From: Burkholderiaceae bacterium
Lineage (GTDB): Bacteria; Pseudomonadota; Gammaproteobacteria; Burkholderiales; Burkholderiaceae_C
Direction: 5' to 3'
NCBI GenBank assembly: GCA_024235995.1
Contig: JACKLI010000001.1
Span: forward strand, 2,170,001-2,234,000
DNA length: 64,000 bases
Shown: one piece after another, positions 1-8,679 of the stretch
How positions within the stretch are numbered: position 1 is the stretch's first letter
Layout of the letters: each line of letters begins with the position of its first letter
Notes under the pieces: generated by a model
Told to the model about the DNA's origin: nothing
Database searches by the model: none
The model's input: only the letters and a program-made list of their open reading frames with translations
Translations under genes and position numbers: made by a program

Positions 1-108
1 GTGCGCTCCAGCTACCGCGCCGAGCGCGTGCTGGAGCACAACAACGTGGGCCTGGACGAGGCGCTGAGCGGCATCCGCGAGTCGGCCGCGGCGGCGCTGC
101 GCTGCTGA
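1..108 (+). CDS. C-terminal fragment of an unidentified protein
   Basis: The frame is open from the left edge to a TGA at 106-108 and encodes 35 residues ending in AAAALRC. The GTG at position 1 is probably internal, because the gene should begin outside the window. I do not recognise the family from so short a tail. It converges on the next gene with a gap of only three bases. Confidence 0.5.
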   Translation: MRSSYRAERVLEHNNVGLDEALSGIRESAAAALRC

Positions 109-111
109 CGG

Positions 112-426
112 TCAGCTGTCCTTGCGCCGCGTGATGCTGCGCACCGGCTCGGCCAGCTTGGCGCCGGTGGCATGAAGCGCCTTGGCGCGCTCCACGCCCG
201 CCTCGTGGTCCCAGGGCCTGGCCTCGGCCAGCAGGGCGGCGAGGGCGGCATCGTCCAGCGCGGCAAGCTCTGCCTCGGCATCGGCCAGGTTGTCCGAGCC
301 CAGCAGGTGCTGCACCACCTCGGTGCCGTCCATGGGGCTGAGCACCAGCATCACGTTGCCGTAGGACGCTTCGAGCAGGGCGGCCTGCCAGTGGCGGCCA
401 TGGGAGTCGTCGAAGCTGCGCATCAT
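112..426 (-). CDS. Hypothetical protein, 104 aa
   Basis: A small soluble protein, acidic in its central part, with no signal peptide or membrane segment. A central stretch rich in Ala, Leu, Asp and Glu looks helical, and the tail is basic (ITRRKDS). I chose the ATG at 426 because GAAAGGG lies about five bases upstream. A TTG at 441 would swallow that ribosome binding site. The N-terminal part (RHWQAALLEASYGNVMLVLS) resembles small conserved proteins of unknown function in Comamonadaceae, but I cannot name a domain. The gene stands alone. Confidence 0.6.
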   Translation of the reverse strand: MMRSFDDSHGRHWQAALLEASYGNVMLVLSPMDGTEVVQHLLGSDNLADAEAELAALDDAALAALLAEARPWDHEAGVERAKALHATGAKLAEPVRSITRRKDS

Positions 427-450
427 CGTGGGCCCTTTCAAAACGCCGGT

Positions 451-514
451 TTGCTATCGATGAAATAGCTGCCTTGGCTTGATTGACGCTGGCTACAGGC
501 CGGTTTCATTCAAA
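451..514. repeat. Dispersed Comamonadaceae-type repeat, copy 1
   Basis: This copy lies between the 104-aa gene and fpr. It contains TGCTATCGATGAAATAGCTG, then a GCTTGATT spacer, then GGCTACAGGCC and an AT-rich tail. The same parts (TAGCTGC core, GC-rich middle, GGCC, AT-rich ends) recur at many places in the window. It could serve as a weak hairpin between the genes. Confidence 0.55.
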
Positions 515-517
515 TGT

Positions 518-1291
518 TCACTGTTCGACAAACGCCCGCTCGACCACGAAGTCGCCCGGCGTGGTGGTGTTGCCTTCCTCGAAGCCGCGCGCTTCCAGCA
601 CGGCCTTGATGGACTTGAGCATCTCGGGGCTGCCGCACAGCATCACGCGGTCCAGACGCGCATCGAGCTCGGGCAGGCCCAGGTCCTTGGCCATGCGGCC
701 GCTTTCAATGAGGTCGGGAATGCGGCCCTGGGTGGCGAAGGGCTCGCGCGTCACGGTGGGGTAGTACTTGAGCTGCTGGCTGACCAGCTCGCCCAGGAAT
801 TCGTGCCGGGGCAGCTCCTGCGTGATGTAGTCGCGGTAGGCCAGTTCGCTCACCAGCCGGCAGCCGTGCACCAGCACGACCTGCTCGAAGCGCTCGTAGG
901 TCTCGGGGTCGCGGATGATGCTCATGAACGGCGCCAGGCCGGTGCCGGTGCCCAGCAGGTACAGGCGCTTGCCGGGCAGCAGGTAGTCGATCAGCAGGGT
1001 GCCGGTGGGCTTGTGGCCGACCAGCACCTTGTCGCCCGGCTGGATGTGCTGCAGGCGGCTGGTGAGCGGGCCGTCGGGCACCTTGATGCTGAGGAACTCC
1101 AGCTGCTCCTCGTAGTTGGGGCTGACGATGGAGTACGCCCGCAGCAGGGGCTTGTCGTTCACCTTCAGGCCGATCATGGTGAAGTGGCCGTTGGAAAAGC
1201 GCAGGCTGGGGCTGCGCGTGGTGGTGAAGGAAAACAGGCGATCGGTCCAGTGGTGCACCGAGAGGACTTGTTCTTCGTCAAAGGCGGCCAT
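518..1291 (-). CDS. fpr: Ferredoxin--NADP reductase (FNR/Fpr type)
   Basis: A flavoprotein of 257 residues, the usual size of the bacterial Fpr subclass, that moves electrons between NADP(H) and ferredoxin or flavodoxin. The FAD-binding motif RAYS is at residues 51-54, and the NADP pyrophosphate-binding loop GTGTGLAPF is at 114-122. A VMLCGSPEM block near residue 225 belongs to the NADP domain. The short C-terminal tail after the last strand is typical of bacterial Fpr, which supplies reductant in iron-sulfur maintenance and oxidative stress. It appears to be a single-gene unit; the upstream gene is on the same strand but about 100 bases away. Confidence 0.93.
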   Translation of the reverse strand: MAAFDEEQVLSVHHWTDRLFSFTTTRSPSLRFSNGHFTMIGLKVNDKPLLRAYSIVSPNYEEQLEFLSIKVPDGPLTSRLQHIQPGDKVLVGHKPTGTLLIDYLLPGKRLYLLGTGTGLAPFMSIIRDPETYERFEQVVLVHGCRLVSELAYRDYITQELPRHEFLGELVSQQLKYYPTVTREPFATQGRIPDLIESGRMAKDLGLPELDARLDRVMLCGSPEMLKSIKAVLEARGFEEGNTTTPGDFVVERAFVEQ

Positions 1292-1396
1292 GAAGACGAC
1301 GGTGGGCGCGCGGGCGCCGCGAATTGCTGCGATGCAGCATATTTTGCCCGAGATGCCGACGCCCGCCCCCCATGGGGCGGCTCAGGCCGGCGGTGG

Positions 1397-2686
1397 TCAA
1401 TGCCTTGCTTCGATGGGGTTGCCGTACATGGGCTGGGTGCCGAACTGCGTGCTGATGGCGTGCGCCACGCCGCAGGCCAGCATGACGGGCACCGTCAGCT
1501 GAAACTGGTTGGTCATCTCCAGCACCATCACGATGGCCATCAGCGGCGCGTGGGTGACGGCGCTGAGCATGGCCGACATGCCGATCACCGCCAGCGTCAG
1601 CGGGTCGCCCACGGCCTCGGGCGGCAGCCAGTGGCCGGCGATCTGCGCCAGCGAGAAGCCGGTGGTGGCGCCCACGAACAGGGTGGGCGTGAACATGCCG
1701 CCGACGGCGCCCGAGCCGGTGTTGAACAGCGTGGCGGCAAACTTGGCGGCCAGGATGACCAGCACCCAGGGCCACAGGATCTGGCCGTTGAGCAGGTGCG
1801 AGATGGTGCTGAAGCCGTTGCCCCAGACCTCGGGCACGAAGGCCGACAGGCTGCCCGCCAGCAGCCCGCCCAGGCCCAGGCGCAGCGCCAGCGAGTCGAT
1901 GCGCTTGAACGCGCCGCGCAGGCGGTCGACCCAGTCCAGCATCAGCCAGCCCATGCCGCCGCACACCAGGCCGGCGGCCAGCGCCAGGCCCAGGTTGCTG
2001 GACTCCAGCGGCACCGCGGGCATGGCGTACAGCGGCGCCGGGTCGATCAGCGTGTGGTTGACGATGCCGGCGGTGGCGGCGGCCATCAGCACCGGCGCCA
2101 CCATGGGCGCCGACAGAAAGCCCAGCGCCAGCTCCAGCACGAACACCACGCCGGCGATCGGCGCGTGATAGACCGAGCCGATGCCGCAGGCGATGCCGCA
2201 GATCAGCAGCACCTGGCGCTGCTCGGGCGACAGCGCGACGGCGCGCGCCAGGCGCGAGGCCAGCCAGGCCGACAGCTGGATCATCGGCCCCTCGCGCCCG
2301 ATGGAGGCGCCGCTGCCCACCGACAGCAGCGCCGACACGCTGCGCACCCAGGTGCTGCGGTCGTTCAAATCGACCGCGCCGGCGCGCGCGGCCGCCAGGT
2401 AGTCGGTGTAGCGCCCGCCCTGCGCATCGCGCGCGGCCCAGCGGTTGCCATAGGCCAGTACCAGGCCGGCCAGCGCGCCGCCCACGGTGCCGATCAGCGC
2501 GCGCTGCCAGGGCGGCAGCAGGCGCGCGGCCTCGACCAGGCTGCCGGTGTGGCCGGTGCTGAGCCATTCCACCGCGCCGATCAGGGCGCGAAAGCCGCTG
2601 GTGACGGCCACGGCCAGCAGGCCGGTGAGCACCGCGTACAGCCACAGGACGGGCGTGCGGACGGCGCGGTCCACGGGGGTGGGCAT
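1397..2686 (-). CDS. ClC-family chloride channel/transporter, ClcB-like
   Basis: A 429-residue polytopic membrane protein. It has the ClC signature GREGP, whose Glu is the gating and proton-coupling glutamate, in SGASIGREGPM, and the later GMFTP motif that helps coordinate chloride. The first canonical motif, GSGIP, is absent; GGRYTDYL occupies its place. That replacement is typical of the ClcB-like subgroup, so ion selectivity may differ from the ClcA exchanger. There is no C-terminal CBS domain. The gene lies 25 bases downstream of fbp on the same strand and may be co-transcribed with it. The transported ion is inferred from the family. Confidence 0.88.
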   Translation of the reverse strand: MPTPVDRAVRTPVLWLYAVLTGLLAVAVTSGFRALIGAVEWLSTGHTGSLVEAARLLPPWQRALIGTVGGALAGLVLAYGNRWAARDAQGGRYTDYLAAARAGAVDLNDRSTWVRSVSALLSVGSGASIGREGPMIQLSAWLASRLARAVALSPEQRQVLLICGIACGIGSVYHAPIAGVVFVLELALGFLSAPMVAPVLMAAATAGIVNHTLIDPAPLYAMPAVPLESSNLGLALAAGLVCGGMGWLMLDWVDRLRGAFKRIDSLALRLGLGGLLAGSLSAFVPEVWGNGFSTISHLLNGQILWPWVLVILAAKFAATLFNTGSGAVGGMFTPTLFVGATTGFSLAQIAGHWLPPEAVGDPLTLAVIGMSAMLSAVTHAPLMAIVMVLEMTNQFQLTVPVMLACGVAHAISTQFGTQPMYGNPIEARH

Positions 2687-2711
2687 GAGGCGGAGCCCGG
2701 TGGCGGCGGGT

Positions 2712-3731
2712 TTACCGGGGCGCGGCCTCGTGGTGGTAGCGCGTCACGCGCTCGACCTCGTTCCTGGCGCCCAGAATCACGCTCACGCGCTCGTGCAGTT
2801 GCCGCGGCTTCACGTCCAGGATGCGCTGGTGGCCGTTGGTGGCCGCGCCGCCGGCCTGCTCGATCAGCCAGCTCATGGGGTTGGCCTCGTACATCAGGCG
2901 CAGCTTGCCGGGCTTGGCCGGCTCGCGCGCGTCCCAGGGGTACATGAAGATGCCGCCGCGCATCAGGATGCGGTGCACGTCGGCCACCATGGAGGCCACC
3001 CAGCGCATGTTGAAGTTCTTGCCGCGCGGGCCTTCCTTGCCGGCCAGGCATTCGTCGATGTAGCGGCGCACCGGCGGCGCCCAGTGGCGCATGTTGCTCA
3101 TGTTGATGGCGAACTCCTGCGTGTCCTCGGGAATGCGCAGGCTTTCCTGCGTGAGGATGAAGCTGCCCTGCTCGCGGTCGAGCGTGAACATGTCCACCCC
3201 GTCGCCCACGGTCAGCACCAGCGTGGTCTGCGGGCCGTAGACGCAGTAGCCGGCCGCGACCTGGTGGCTGCCGGGCTGCAGGAAGTCGGCTTCCTCCACG
3301 CCACGGTCGTCCTCGGGCATCTTCAGCACGCTGAAGATGGTGCCGATGCTGACGTTGACGTCGATGTTGCTGGAGCCGTCCAGCGGGTCGAACAGCAGCA
3401 GGTATTCGCCCTTGGGGTAGCGGTTGGGCACCACGTGGATGGCTTCCATCTCCTCGCTGGCCATGGCCGCCAGGTGGCCGCCCCATTCGTTAGCCTCGAT
3501 CAGCACCTCGTTGGCGATGATGTCCAGCTTTTTCTGCACCTCGCCCTGCACGTTCTCGCTGCCGGCCGTGCCCAGCACGCCGCCCAGGGCGCCCTTGTTG
3601 ACGGCGTGGCTGATGCTCTTGCAGGCGCGCGCCACCACCTCCAGCAGCAGGCGCAGCTGGCCCGGGATGTGGCCGCCCACGCGCTGCTTTTCGACCAGGT
3701 GGCGGGTGAGGGAGATGCGGGGTTGCGTCAT
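2712..3731 (-). CDS. fbp: Fructose-1,6-bisphosphatase, class I
   Basis: Hydrolyses fructose 1,6-bisphosphate to fructose 6-phosphate in gluconeogenesis. The 339-residue protein has the metal-binding signature DPLDGSSNIDVN, with an upstream ASEEME carrying the acidic metal ligands. The C-terminal region has GGAATNGHQRILD, typical of class I enzymes. It starts three bases after the pepN stop, so the two genes are almost certainly one transcript in the order pepN-fbp. Confidence 0.95.
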   Translation of the reverse strand: MTQPRISLTRHLVEKQRVGGHIPGQLRLLLEVVARACKSISHAVNKGALGGVLGTAGSENVQGEVQKKLDIIANEVLIEANEWGGHLAAMASEEMEAIHVVPNRYPKGEYLLLFDPLDGSSNIDVNVSIGTIFSVLKMPEDDRGVEEADFLQPGSHQVAAGYCVYGPQTTLVLTVGDGVDMFTLDREQGSFILTQESLRIPEDTQEFAINMSNMRHWAPPVRRYIDECLAGKEGPRGKNFNMRWVASMVADVHRILMRGGIFMYPWDAREPAKPGKLRLMYEANPMSWLIEQAGGAATNGHQRILDVKPRQLHERVSVILGARNEVERVTRYHHEAAPR

Positions 3732-3734
3732 GGC

Positions 3735-6434
3735 TCAGGCGTTGGTGGGTGCGGGTTGATCGGCGAGGGCGCGCGTGACCACCTCGCGCACGTCGTTGGA
3801 CAGCCTGGGCTGGGCCGCCACGCGGGCGATGGCCTCGCGCGCGGCGCCGCGCCAGGGCTCGGCCAGGCGCGCCCAGGCGTCCAGGGTGCGGGCCAGGCGC
3901 GAGGCCACCTGCGGGTTGATGGCGTCAAGCGCCAGCACCTGCTCGGCCCAGAAGGCGTAGCCGGCGCCGTCGGCACGGTGAAAGCCCGCCGGGTTGCCGC
4001 TGCAGTAGCCGAACAGCAGGCTGCGCGCGCGGTTGGGGTTCTTCAGCGTGAAGTCGGGGTGCTGCATCAGCCGGCGCACGGCGGGCAGGGCGCTGCCGGC
4101 GACGTCGGGCGCGCGCGCCTGCAGGGCGAACCACTTGTCGACCACCAGCGCCTCGTGGCGCAGGCGCGCGTAGAACAGCTCCAGCGCGCGCGCCGCCAGC
4201 GGGTGGCCGCAGCCCAGCAGGGCCTGCAGGGCGTTCTCGCGGTCGGTCATGTTGCCGGCGTCCTTCACGCGCTGGTAGGCCTTGCCGGGCCACACGGCGT
4301 CGCCCTCGGCGGCCAGGCACAGCATGGCCAGGGCCTGGCCGGCCAGGGCGCGGCGGCCGCTGGAGACCGGGTCGGGCGCGTAGGCGCCGGTGTCGTGGTG
4401 GTGCTCCCAGGCCCATTGCCAGTCGGCGCGCAGGGCGCTGGCGAGTTGGCGGCGCATGGCGTCCCGCACGGCGTGGATGCGCTGCGGATCGACGTTGCCG
4501 GGCAACTGGTCGGCGATGTAGCTTTCGCCCGGCAGGCCCAGGGCCAAGGCCTTGAAGGCGGCGTCCAGGGCCGGCTCGCGCAGCACGGCGCGCAGGGCGG
4601 CCAGGTGGGCGTCGTCGAGGGGGGCCGCGGCCACGTCGCCACCGGCGGCCAGCTGCGCCAGCGCCACGCGCAGCGCCAGCTGCTGGCCGGCTTCCCAGCG
4701 GTTGAAGGGGTCGCTGTCGTGCGCCAGGCGGTGCATCAGCTGCTCGGCCGTAGCATCCATCTGCAGCTTGACGGGGGCCGAGAAGCCGCGCAGCAGCGAG
4801 GGCACGGGCTCTTGCGCGACGCCGGTGAACACCAGCGTGGCCGTGGGCTGGTGCAGCACGGCGACGTCGCCATGCAGCAGCGCGCCAGCCTGCAGGTTCA
4901 GCGGCACGTCGCGCCCGTCGGCGCCCACCAGGCCCAGGCGCAGCGGGATCAGCATGGGCTGCTTGTCGGGCTGGCCGGGCGTGGGCGGGCAGCTTTGCGA
5001 CAGCTGCAGGGTGTAGGTCTGCGCGGCGGCGTCCCAGTGCCCCTGCGCGGTGACGACGGGCGTGCCGGCCTGGCTGTACCAGAGCTTGAACTGCGCCAGC
5101 CGCTCGGCCAGCGCGCTGGCGGGGTTGGCGTCGGCCATGGCCTGGATGAAGTCGTCGCAGGTGACGGCGTGGCCGTCGTGGCGCTGGAAGTACAGATCCA
5201 GCCCCTGGCGAAAGCCCTCGCGCCCCAGCAGGGTCTCGACCATGCGCACCACCTCGGCGCCCTTTTCGTAGATGGTGGTGGTGTAGAAGTTGGTGATCTC
5301 CAGGTATTCGTCGGGGCGCACCGGGTGGGCCATGGGGCCGGCGTCCTCGGCGAACTGCACGGTGCGCAGGGTGATGACGTCGCCGATGCGCTTGACCGCG
5401 CGCGCGCTGGCGGTGCCGGCCATGTCCATGCTGAAGCTCTGGTCGCGAAAGACCGTCAGGCCTTCCTTGAGCGAGAGCTGGAACCAGTCGCGGCAGGTGA
5501 CGCGGTCGCCCGTCCAGTTGTGGAAGTACTCGTGCCCGATCACGCCCTCGATGGCCTCGAAGTCGGCGTCGGTGGCGGTGGCGGGCTTGGCCAGCACGTA
5601 CTTGCTGTTGAAGATGTTCAGGCCCTTGTTCTCCATGGCGCCGAAGTTGAAGTCGCTGGTGGCCACCACCATGAAGCGCTCCAGGTCGAGCTTGAGGCCG
5701 AAGCGCCATTCGTCCCACAGCACCGAGTGCACCAGCGCGTTCATGGCGTGCTCGGTCTGGTCCAGGTCGCCCGGGCGCACCCAGACCTGCAGCAGATGGT
5801 TGCTGCCCGAGCGCGTGGTGATGCGCTGCTCGCGCGCCACCAGGTTGCCGGCCACCACGGCGAACAGGTAGCAGGGCTTCTTGTGCGGGTCGTGCCAGGT
5901 GGCGAAGTGGCGCCCGCCCTCCAGCTCGCCCGCGTCGACGAGGTTGCCGTTGGACAGCAGCACCGGCCAGCGCTTCTTGTCGGCGCGCAGGGTGACGGTG
6001 TAGGTGGCCATCACGTCCGGGCGGTCCAGGAAGTAGGTGATGCGCCGGAAGCCCTCGGACTCGCACTGGGTGAAGAAGTCGCCCCCGCTCATGAACAGGC
6101 CCATCAGCCTGCTGTTCTTCTCGGGGCTGCAGGTGGTGAAGATCTCCAGCGCGAAGGGCGCGTCGCCCTCGGGCAGGTTCTCCAGCACCAGCTGCTGGCC
6201 CTCCATGCGGAAGCTGCAGCCGGCGCCGTCCAGCAGCACGCGCGCCAGGTTGAGCTCGTCGCCGTCGAGCTTGAGCGGCTGCGCCGGCACGTCGGGGTTG
6301 CGGCGCAGCACCAGCTTGCTGAGCACGCGGGTCTTGGCCGGGTCCAGGTCGATGGTGAGATCGACGGTGTCGATCCAGAACGCGGGCGGTGCGTAGTCCA
6401 GGCGCCGGGTGACGGCGGTTTGTCCTTCACGCAT
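3735..6434 (-). CDS. pepN: Aminopeptidase N, M1 zinc metallopeptidase
   Basis: A cytoplasmic broad-specificity aminopeptidase of about 899 residues, close to the 870 of the E. coli enzyme. The exopeptidase motif GAMEN and the zinc site HEYFHNWTGDR, followed by the third ligand Glu in LKEGLTVFRDQ, are all intact. The domain order is N-terminal beta domain, catalytic domain, then the long C-terminal helical DUF3458 region, which marks the alanyl aminopeptidase (PepN) subgroup. I chose the ATG at 6434 because AAAGGA lies about six bases upstream; an in-frame TTG at 6440 overlaps that spacing. It is the first gene of the pepN-fbp pair. Confidence 0.95.
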   Translation of the reverse strand: MREGQTAVTRRLDYAPPAFWIDTVDLTIDLDPAKTRVLSKLVLRRNPDVPAQPLKLDGDELNLARVLLDGAGCSFRMEGQQLVLENLPEGDAPFALEIFTTCSPEKNSRLMGLFMSGGDFFTQCESEGFRRITYFLDRPDVMATYTVTLRADKKRWPVLLSNGNLVDAGELEGGRHFATWHDPHKKPCYLFAVVAGNLVAREQRITTRSGSNHLLQVWVRPGDLDQTEHAMNALVHSVLWDEWRFGLKLDLERFMVVATSDFNFGAMENKGLNIFNSKYVLAKPATATDADFEAIEGVIGHEYFHNWTGDRVTCRDWFQLSLKEGLTVFRDQSFSMDMAGTASARAVKRIGDVITLRTVQFAEDAGPMAHPVRPDEYLEITNFYTTTIYEKGAEVVRMVETLLGREGFRQGLDLYFQRHDGHAVTCDDFIQAMADANPASALAERLAQFKLWYSQAGTPVVTAQGHWDAAAQTYTLQLSQSCPPTPGQPDKQPMLIPLRLGLVGADGRDVPLNLQAGALLHGDVAVLHQPTATLVFTGVAQEPVPSLLRGFSAPVKLQMDATAEQLMHRLAHDSDPFNRWEAGQQLALRVALAQLAAGGDVAAAPLDDAHLAALRAVLREPALDAAFKALALGLPGESYIADQLPGNVDPQRIHAVRDAMRRQLASALRADWQWAWEHHHDTGAYAPDPVSSGRRALAGQALAMLCLAAEGDAVWPGKAYQRVKDAGNMTDRENALQALLGCGHPLAARALELFYARLRHEALVVDKWFALQARAPDVAGSALPAVRRLMQHPDFTLKNPNRARSLLFGYCSGNPAGFHRADGAGYAFWAEQVLALDAINPQVASRLARTLDAWARLAEPWRGAAREAIARVAAQPRLSNDVREVVTRALADQPAPTNA

Positions 6435-6447
6435 GTTCAATCCTTTA

Positions 6448-6511
6448 CTATCATTTGGCTAGCTGCTTGCGCTTTGTTGATGGGCGCTGCAGCCCGATTT
6501 GTCTCAAAAAA
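6448..6511. repeat. Dispersed Comamonadaceae-type repeat, copy 2
   Basis: This copy occupies nearly the whole spacer between prfB and pepN. It carries GGCTAGCTGCTTGCGC, then GGGCGCTGCAGCCCG and an A-rich tail. The inner GGGCGCTGCAGCCC can pair with itself, so the copy may act as a hairpin between the two genes. Confidence 0.6.
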
Positions 6512-7616
6512 TCAGACACCCTGCTTGAGGCTGGCCTCGATGAAGGCGTCCAGGTCGCCGTCCAGCACCTTCTGCGTGTTGCTGATCTCGACGCCGGTGC
6601 GCAGGTCCTTGATGCGGCTGTTGTCCAGCACGTAGCTGCGGATCTGGTGGCCCCAGCCGACGTCGGTCTTGCTGTCTTCCAGCTTTTGCTGCTCTTCCAT
6701 GCGCTTGCGCATCTCGTGGTCGTACAGGCGCGAGCGCAGGCGCCGCCAGGCAACGTCGCGGTTGCTGTGCTGGCTGCGGCTGTCCTGGCATTGCACCACG
6801 ATGCCGGTGGGCATGTGCGTCAGGCGCACGGCCGAGTCGGTCTTGTTGATGTGCTGGCCGCCGGCGCCGCTGGCGCGGTAGGTGTCCACGCGCACGTCGG
6901 CGGGGTTGATGTCGATCTCGATCGAGTCGTCGATCTCGGGGTAGACGAACACGCTGGCGAAGCTGGTGTGGCGCCCGCCCGAGCTGTCGAACGGGCTCTT
7001 GCGCACCAGGCGGTGCACGCCGGTCTCGGTGCGCAGCAGGCCGTAGGCGTATTCGCCCTCGATCTTGATGGTGGCGCCCTTGATGCCCGCGCTGTCGCCC
7101 GGCGTCTCGTCCTCGATGGTGGTGGTGAAGTCCTTGCGCTCGGCGTACTTCAGGTACTGGCGCAGCAGCATGCTGGCCCAGTCGCAGGCCTCGGTGCCGC
7201 CGGCGCCGGCCTGGATGTCCAGGAAGCAGTTGAGCGGGTCGGCCGGCTGGTTGAACATGCGGCGAAACTCCAGCTCCTCCACCGTTTTTTGCAGGCGGCT
7301 GGTGTCCTGCTCGATGGCCAGCAGCGCGCCGTCGTCGCCCTCGTCGCGGCTGAGCTCGTACAGCTCGGCGCCATCGGCCAGCTCGCGCGCCAGCTCGTCC
7401 AGCACCAGGACCACGCCGTCGAGCTGCTTCTTTTCCTTGCCCAGCTCCTGGGCCTTCTTGGGGTCGTTCCAGACCGCGGGGTCTTCCAGCGCGGCGTTGA
7501 CGGTTCTCAGGCGTTCGGCTTTGGCATCGTAGTCAAAGATACCCCCGGAGTTCGGCGGTGCGCGCGCGGAGGTCTTCGATCTGGGTGCCGATCTGGTTCA
7601 GGTGTTCTGCGTCCAT
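6512..7616 (-). CDS. prfB: Peptide chain release factor 2, with programmed +1 frameshift
   Basis: Terminates translation at UGA and UAA. The product is 367 residues, assembled from two frames: 27 codons from the ATG at 7616 to an in-frame TGA at 7535-7533, then a +1 shift to GAC TAC GAT at 7534. The stop-recognition tripeptide SPF is at residues 207-209 and the peptidyl-transferase motif GGQ at 252-254, both within two residues of their places in E. coli RF2. The ORF without the shift begins only inside the protein, so a simple ORF caller truncates it. Expression is autoregulated, because low RF2 favours the shift. The gene is monocistronic. Confidence 0.96.
7533..7547 (-). promoter_or_regulatory. 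prfB programmed +1 frameshift site
   Basis: On the coding strand this reads CGG GGG TAT CTT TGA, followed by C. The GGGGG acts as an internal Shine-Dalgarno sequence three bases before the slippery CTT, and UGA-C is a weak stop context. This is the classical RF2 autoregulatory site. CGGGGG replaces the more common AGGGGG. Confidence 0.95.
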
Positions 7617-7718
7617 GGTGCTTCGATGTTCAGGGGTGGGGCGCGCGGGCCCGTGCGGCGCGCCAAACCGGGTATTTTCCCATGCATGCGCGGGCGCTGC
7701 CGCGCGGAGCGGGGCCGC

Positions 7719-8654
7719 TCAGGCGGGCGCCAGAAAGGCCTCGATCTGGCGCGCCAGCCGCTCGGGCTGGTCGTGGTGCAGCATGTGGCCGCAGTCGGGC
7801 AGGGTGTGGCGCTGGCAATGGGGCACCGACTGCAGGCGCTGGTGGAACTCGTCCAGCGTGAAGCGGCGCTGCCACCACTGGCCCATGCTGTCGTCGCTGG
7901 CCTCCACCATCAGGGTGGGCGCGGTGATGGCGGCGTACAGCGCCAGCATCTCGTCGACGCGAAACAGCTGCGCGCTGGTGACGCGGTGGGCGGCGTCGCC
8001 GCGGATGTGCCAGCGCGTGGCGCCGTCCACGCCCGTGCGCGGCTCGGCCCACTGGCGCGCCAGCCAGTCGGCCTTGTCTTGCGGCAGGCGGCGGTTGGTC
8101 TTCATCAGGCGGGCGGCCACGCCGGCTGCGTCGTCGTAGGTCCGAAGGTCCTGCTCGCCGCGCTGCAGGGCCTTGATCTCGTCCATCCAGCGGGCGTAGC
8201 GGGCGGGCGCCTGCTCGGGCCGGGTGGCGGGCATGCCGAAGCCCTCCAGGTTGACCAGCCGGCGCACGCGCCGCGGCCGCGCGCCGGCGTACATCATGGC
8301 CACGTTGCCGCCCATGCTGTGGCCGACCAGGTCGACCGGGGCGTCGCCGGCATGGTGGTCGAGCAGGGCGTCCAGGTCGCCCAGGTAGTCGGCAAAGGCG
8401 TAGTGGTCGCAGGCCGGGCCGCTGCTCTGGCCAAAGCCGCGCCAGTCGGGCGCGATGATCAGGCGGTCCTGGAAGAAGCCGTCGGACAGCGCGTCGACCA
8501 TGAACTGCCAGGAGGCGGCCACGTCCATCCAGCCGTGCGCCAGCACCAGGGGCGGGCGGGGTCCCTTCTGACCCCACGAAAGCACGTGATAGCGGTACAG
8601 TCGCAGCGGGACGAAATCGCTGCGCGCGGGCCTGAGGACGGTGTAGGTGGACAT
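7719..8654 (-). CDS. Alpha/beta-fold hydrolase
   Basis: A 311-residue alpha/beta hydrolase without a signal peptide. The nucleophile elbow GHSMGG is near residue 135, an oxyanion-type HGW is near 41, and the catalytic His is probably in CGHMLHHDQP near the end. The arrangement fits esterases, epoxide hydrolases or ring-cleavage hydrolases; the substrate cannot be read from sequence. It is divergent from the acyl-CoA synthetase gene, with only 25 bases between the two starts, so the promoters must overlap the coding ends. Confidence 0.85.
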   Translation of the reverse strand: MSTYTVLRPARSDFVPLRLYRYHVLSWGQKGPRPPLVLAHGWMDVAASWQFMVDALSDGFFQDRLIIAPDWRGFGQSSGPACDHYAFADYLGDLDALLDHHAGDAPVDLVGHSMGGNVAMMYAGARPRRVRRLVNLEGFGMPATRPEQAPARYARWMDEIKALQRGEQDLRTYDDAAGVAARLMKTNRRLPQDKADWLARQWAEPRTGVDGATRWHIRGDAAHRVTSAQLFRVDEMLALYAAITAPTLMVEASDDSMGQWWQRRFTLDEFHQRLQSVPHCQRHTLPDCGHMLHHDQPERLARQIEAFLAPA

Positions 8655-8679
8655 CGCGCGAATCTTAGAGGAGACGGTG

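Noticed and set aside
2487..6635. A 1382-aa open frame on the plus strand opposite fbp and pepN
   Set aside because: It is antisense to two clear enzymes, is rich in His, Gln, Gly and Ala in a low-complexity way, and has no recognisable domain. It reflects the codon bias of GC-rich DNA. Similar long antisense frames elsewhere, for example at 479-2947 and 27720-29432, were left out for the same reason.
7414..7616. prfB as a frameshifted pseudogene
   Set aside because: The stop lies exactly in the conserved CTT TGA C shift context, and the rest of the protein is intact.
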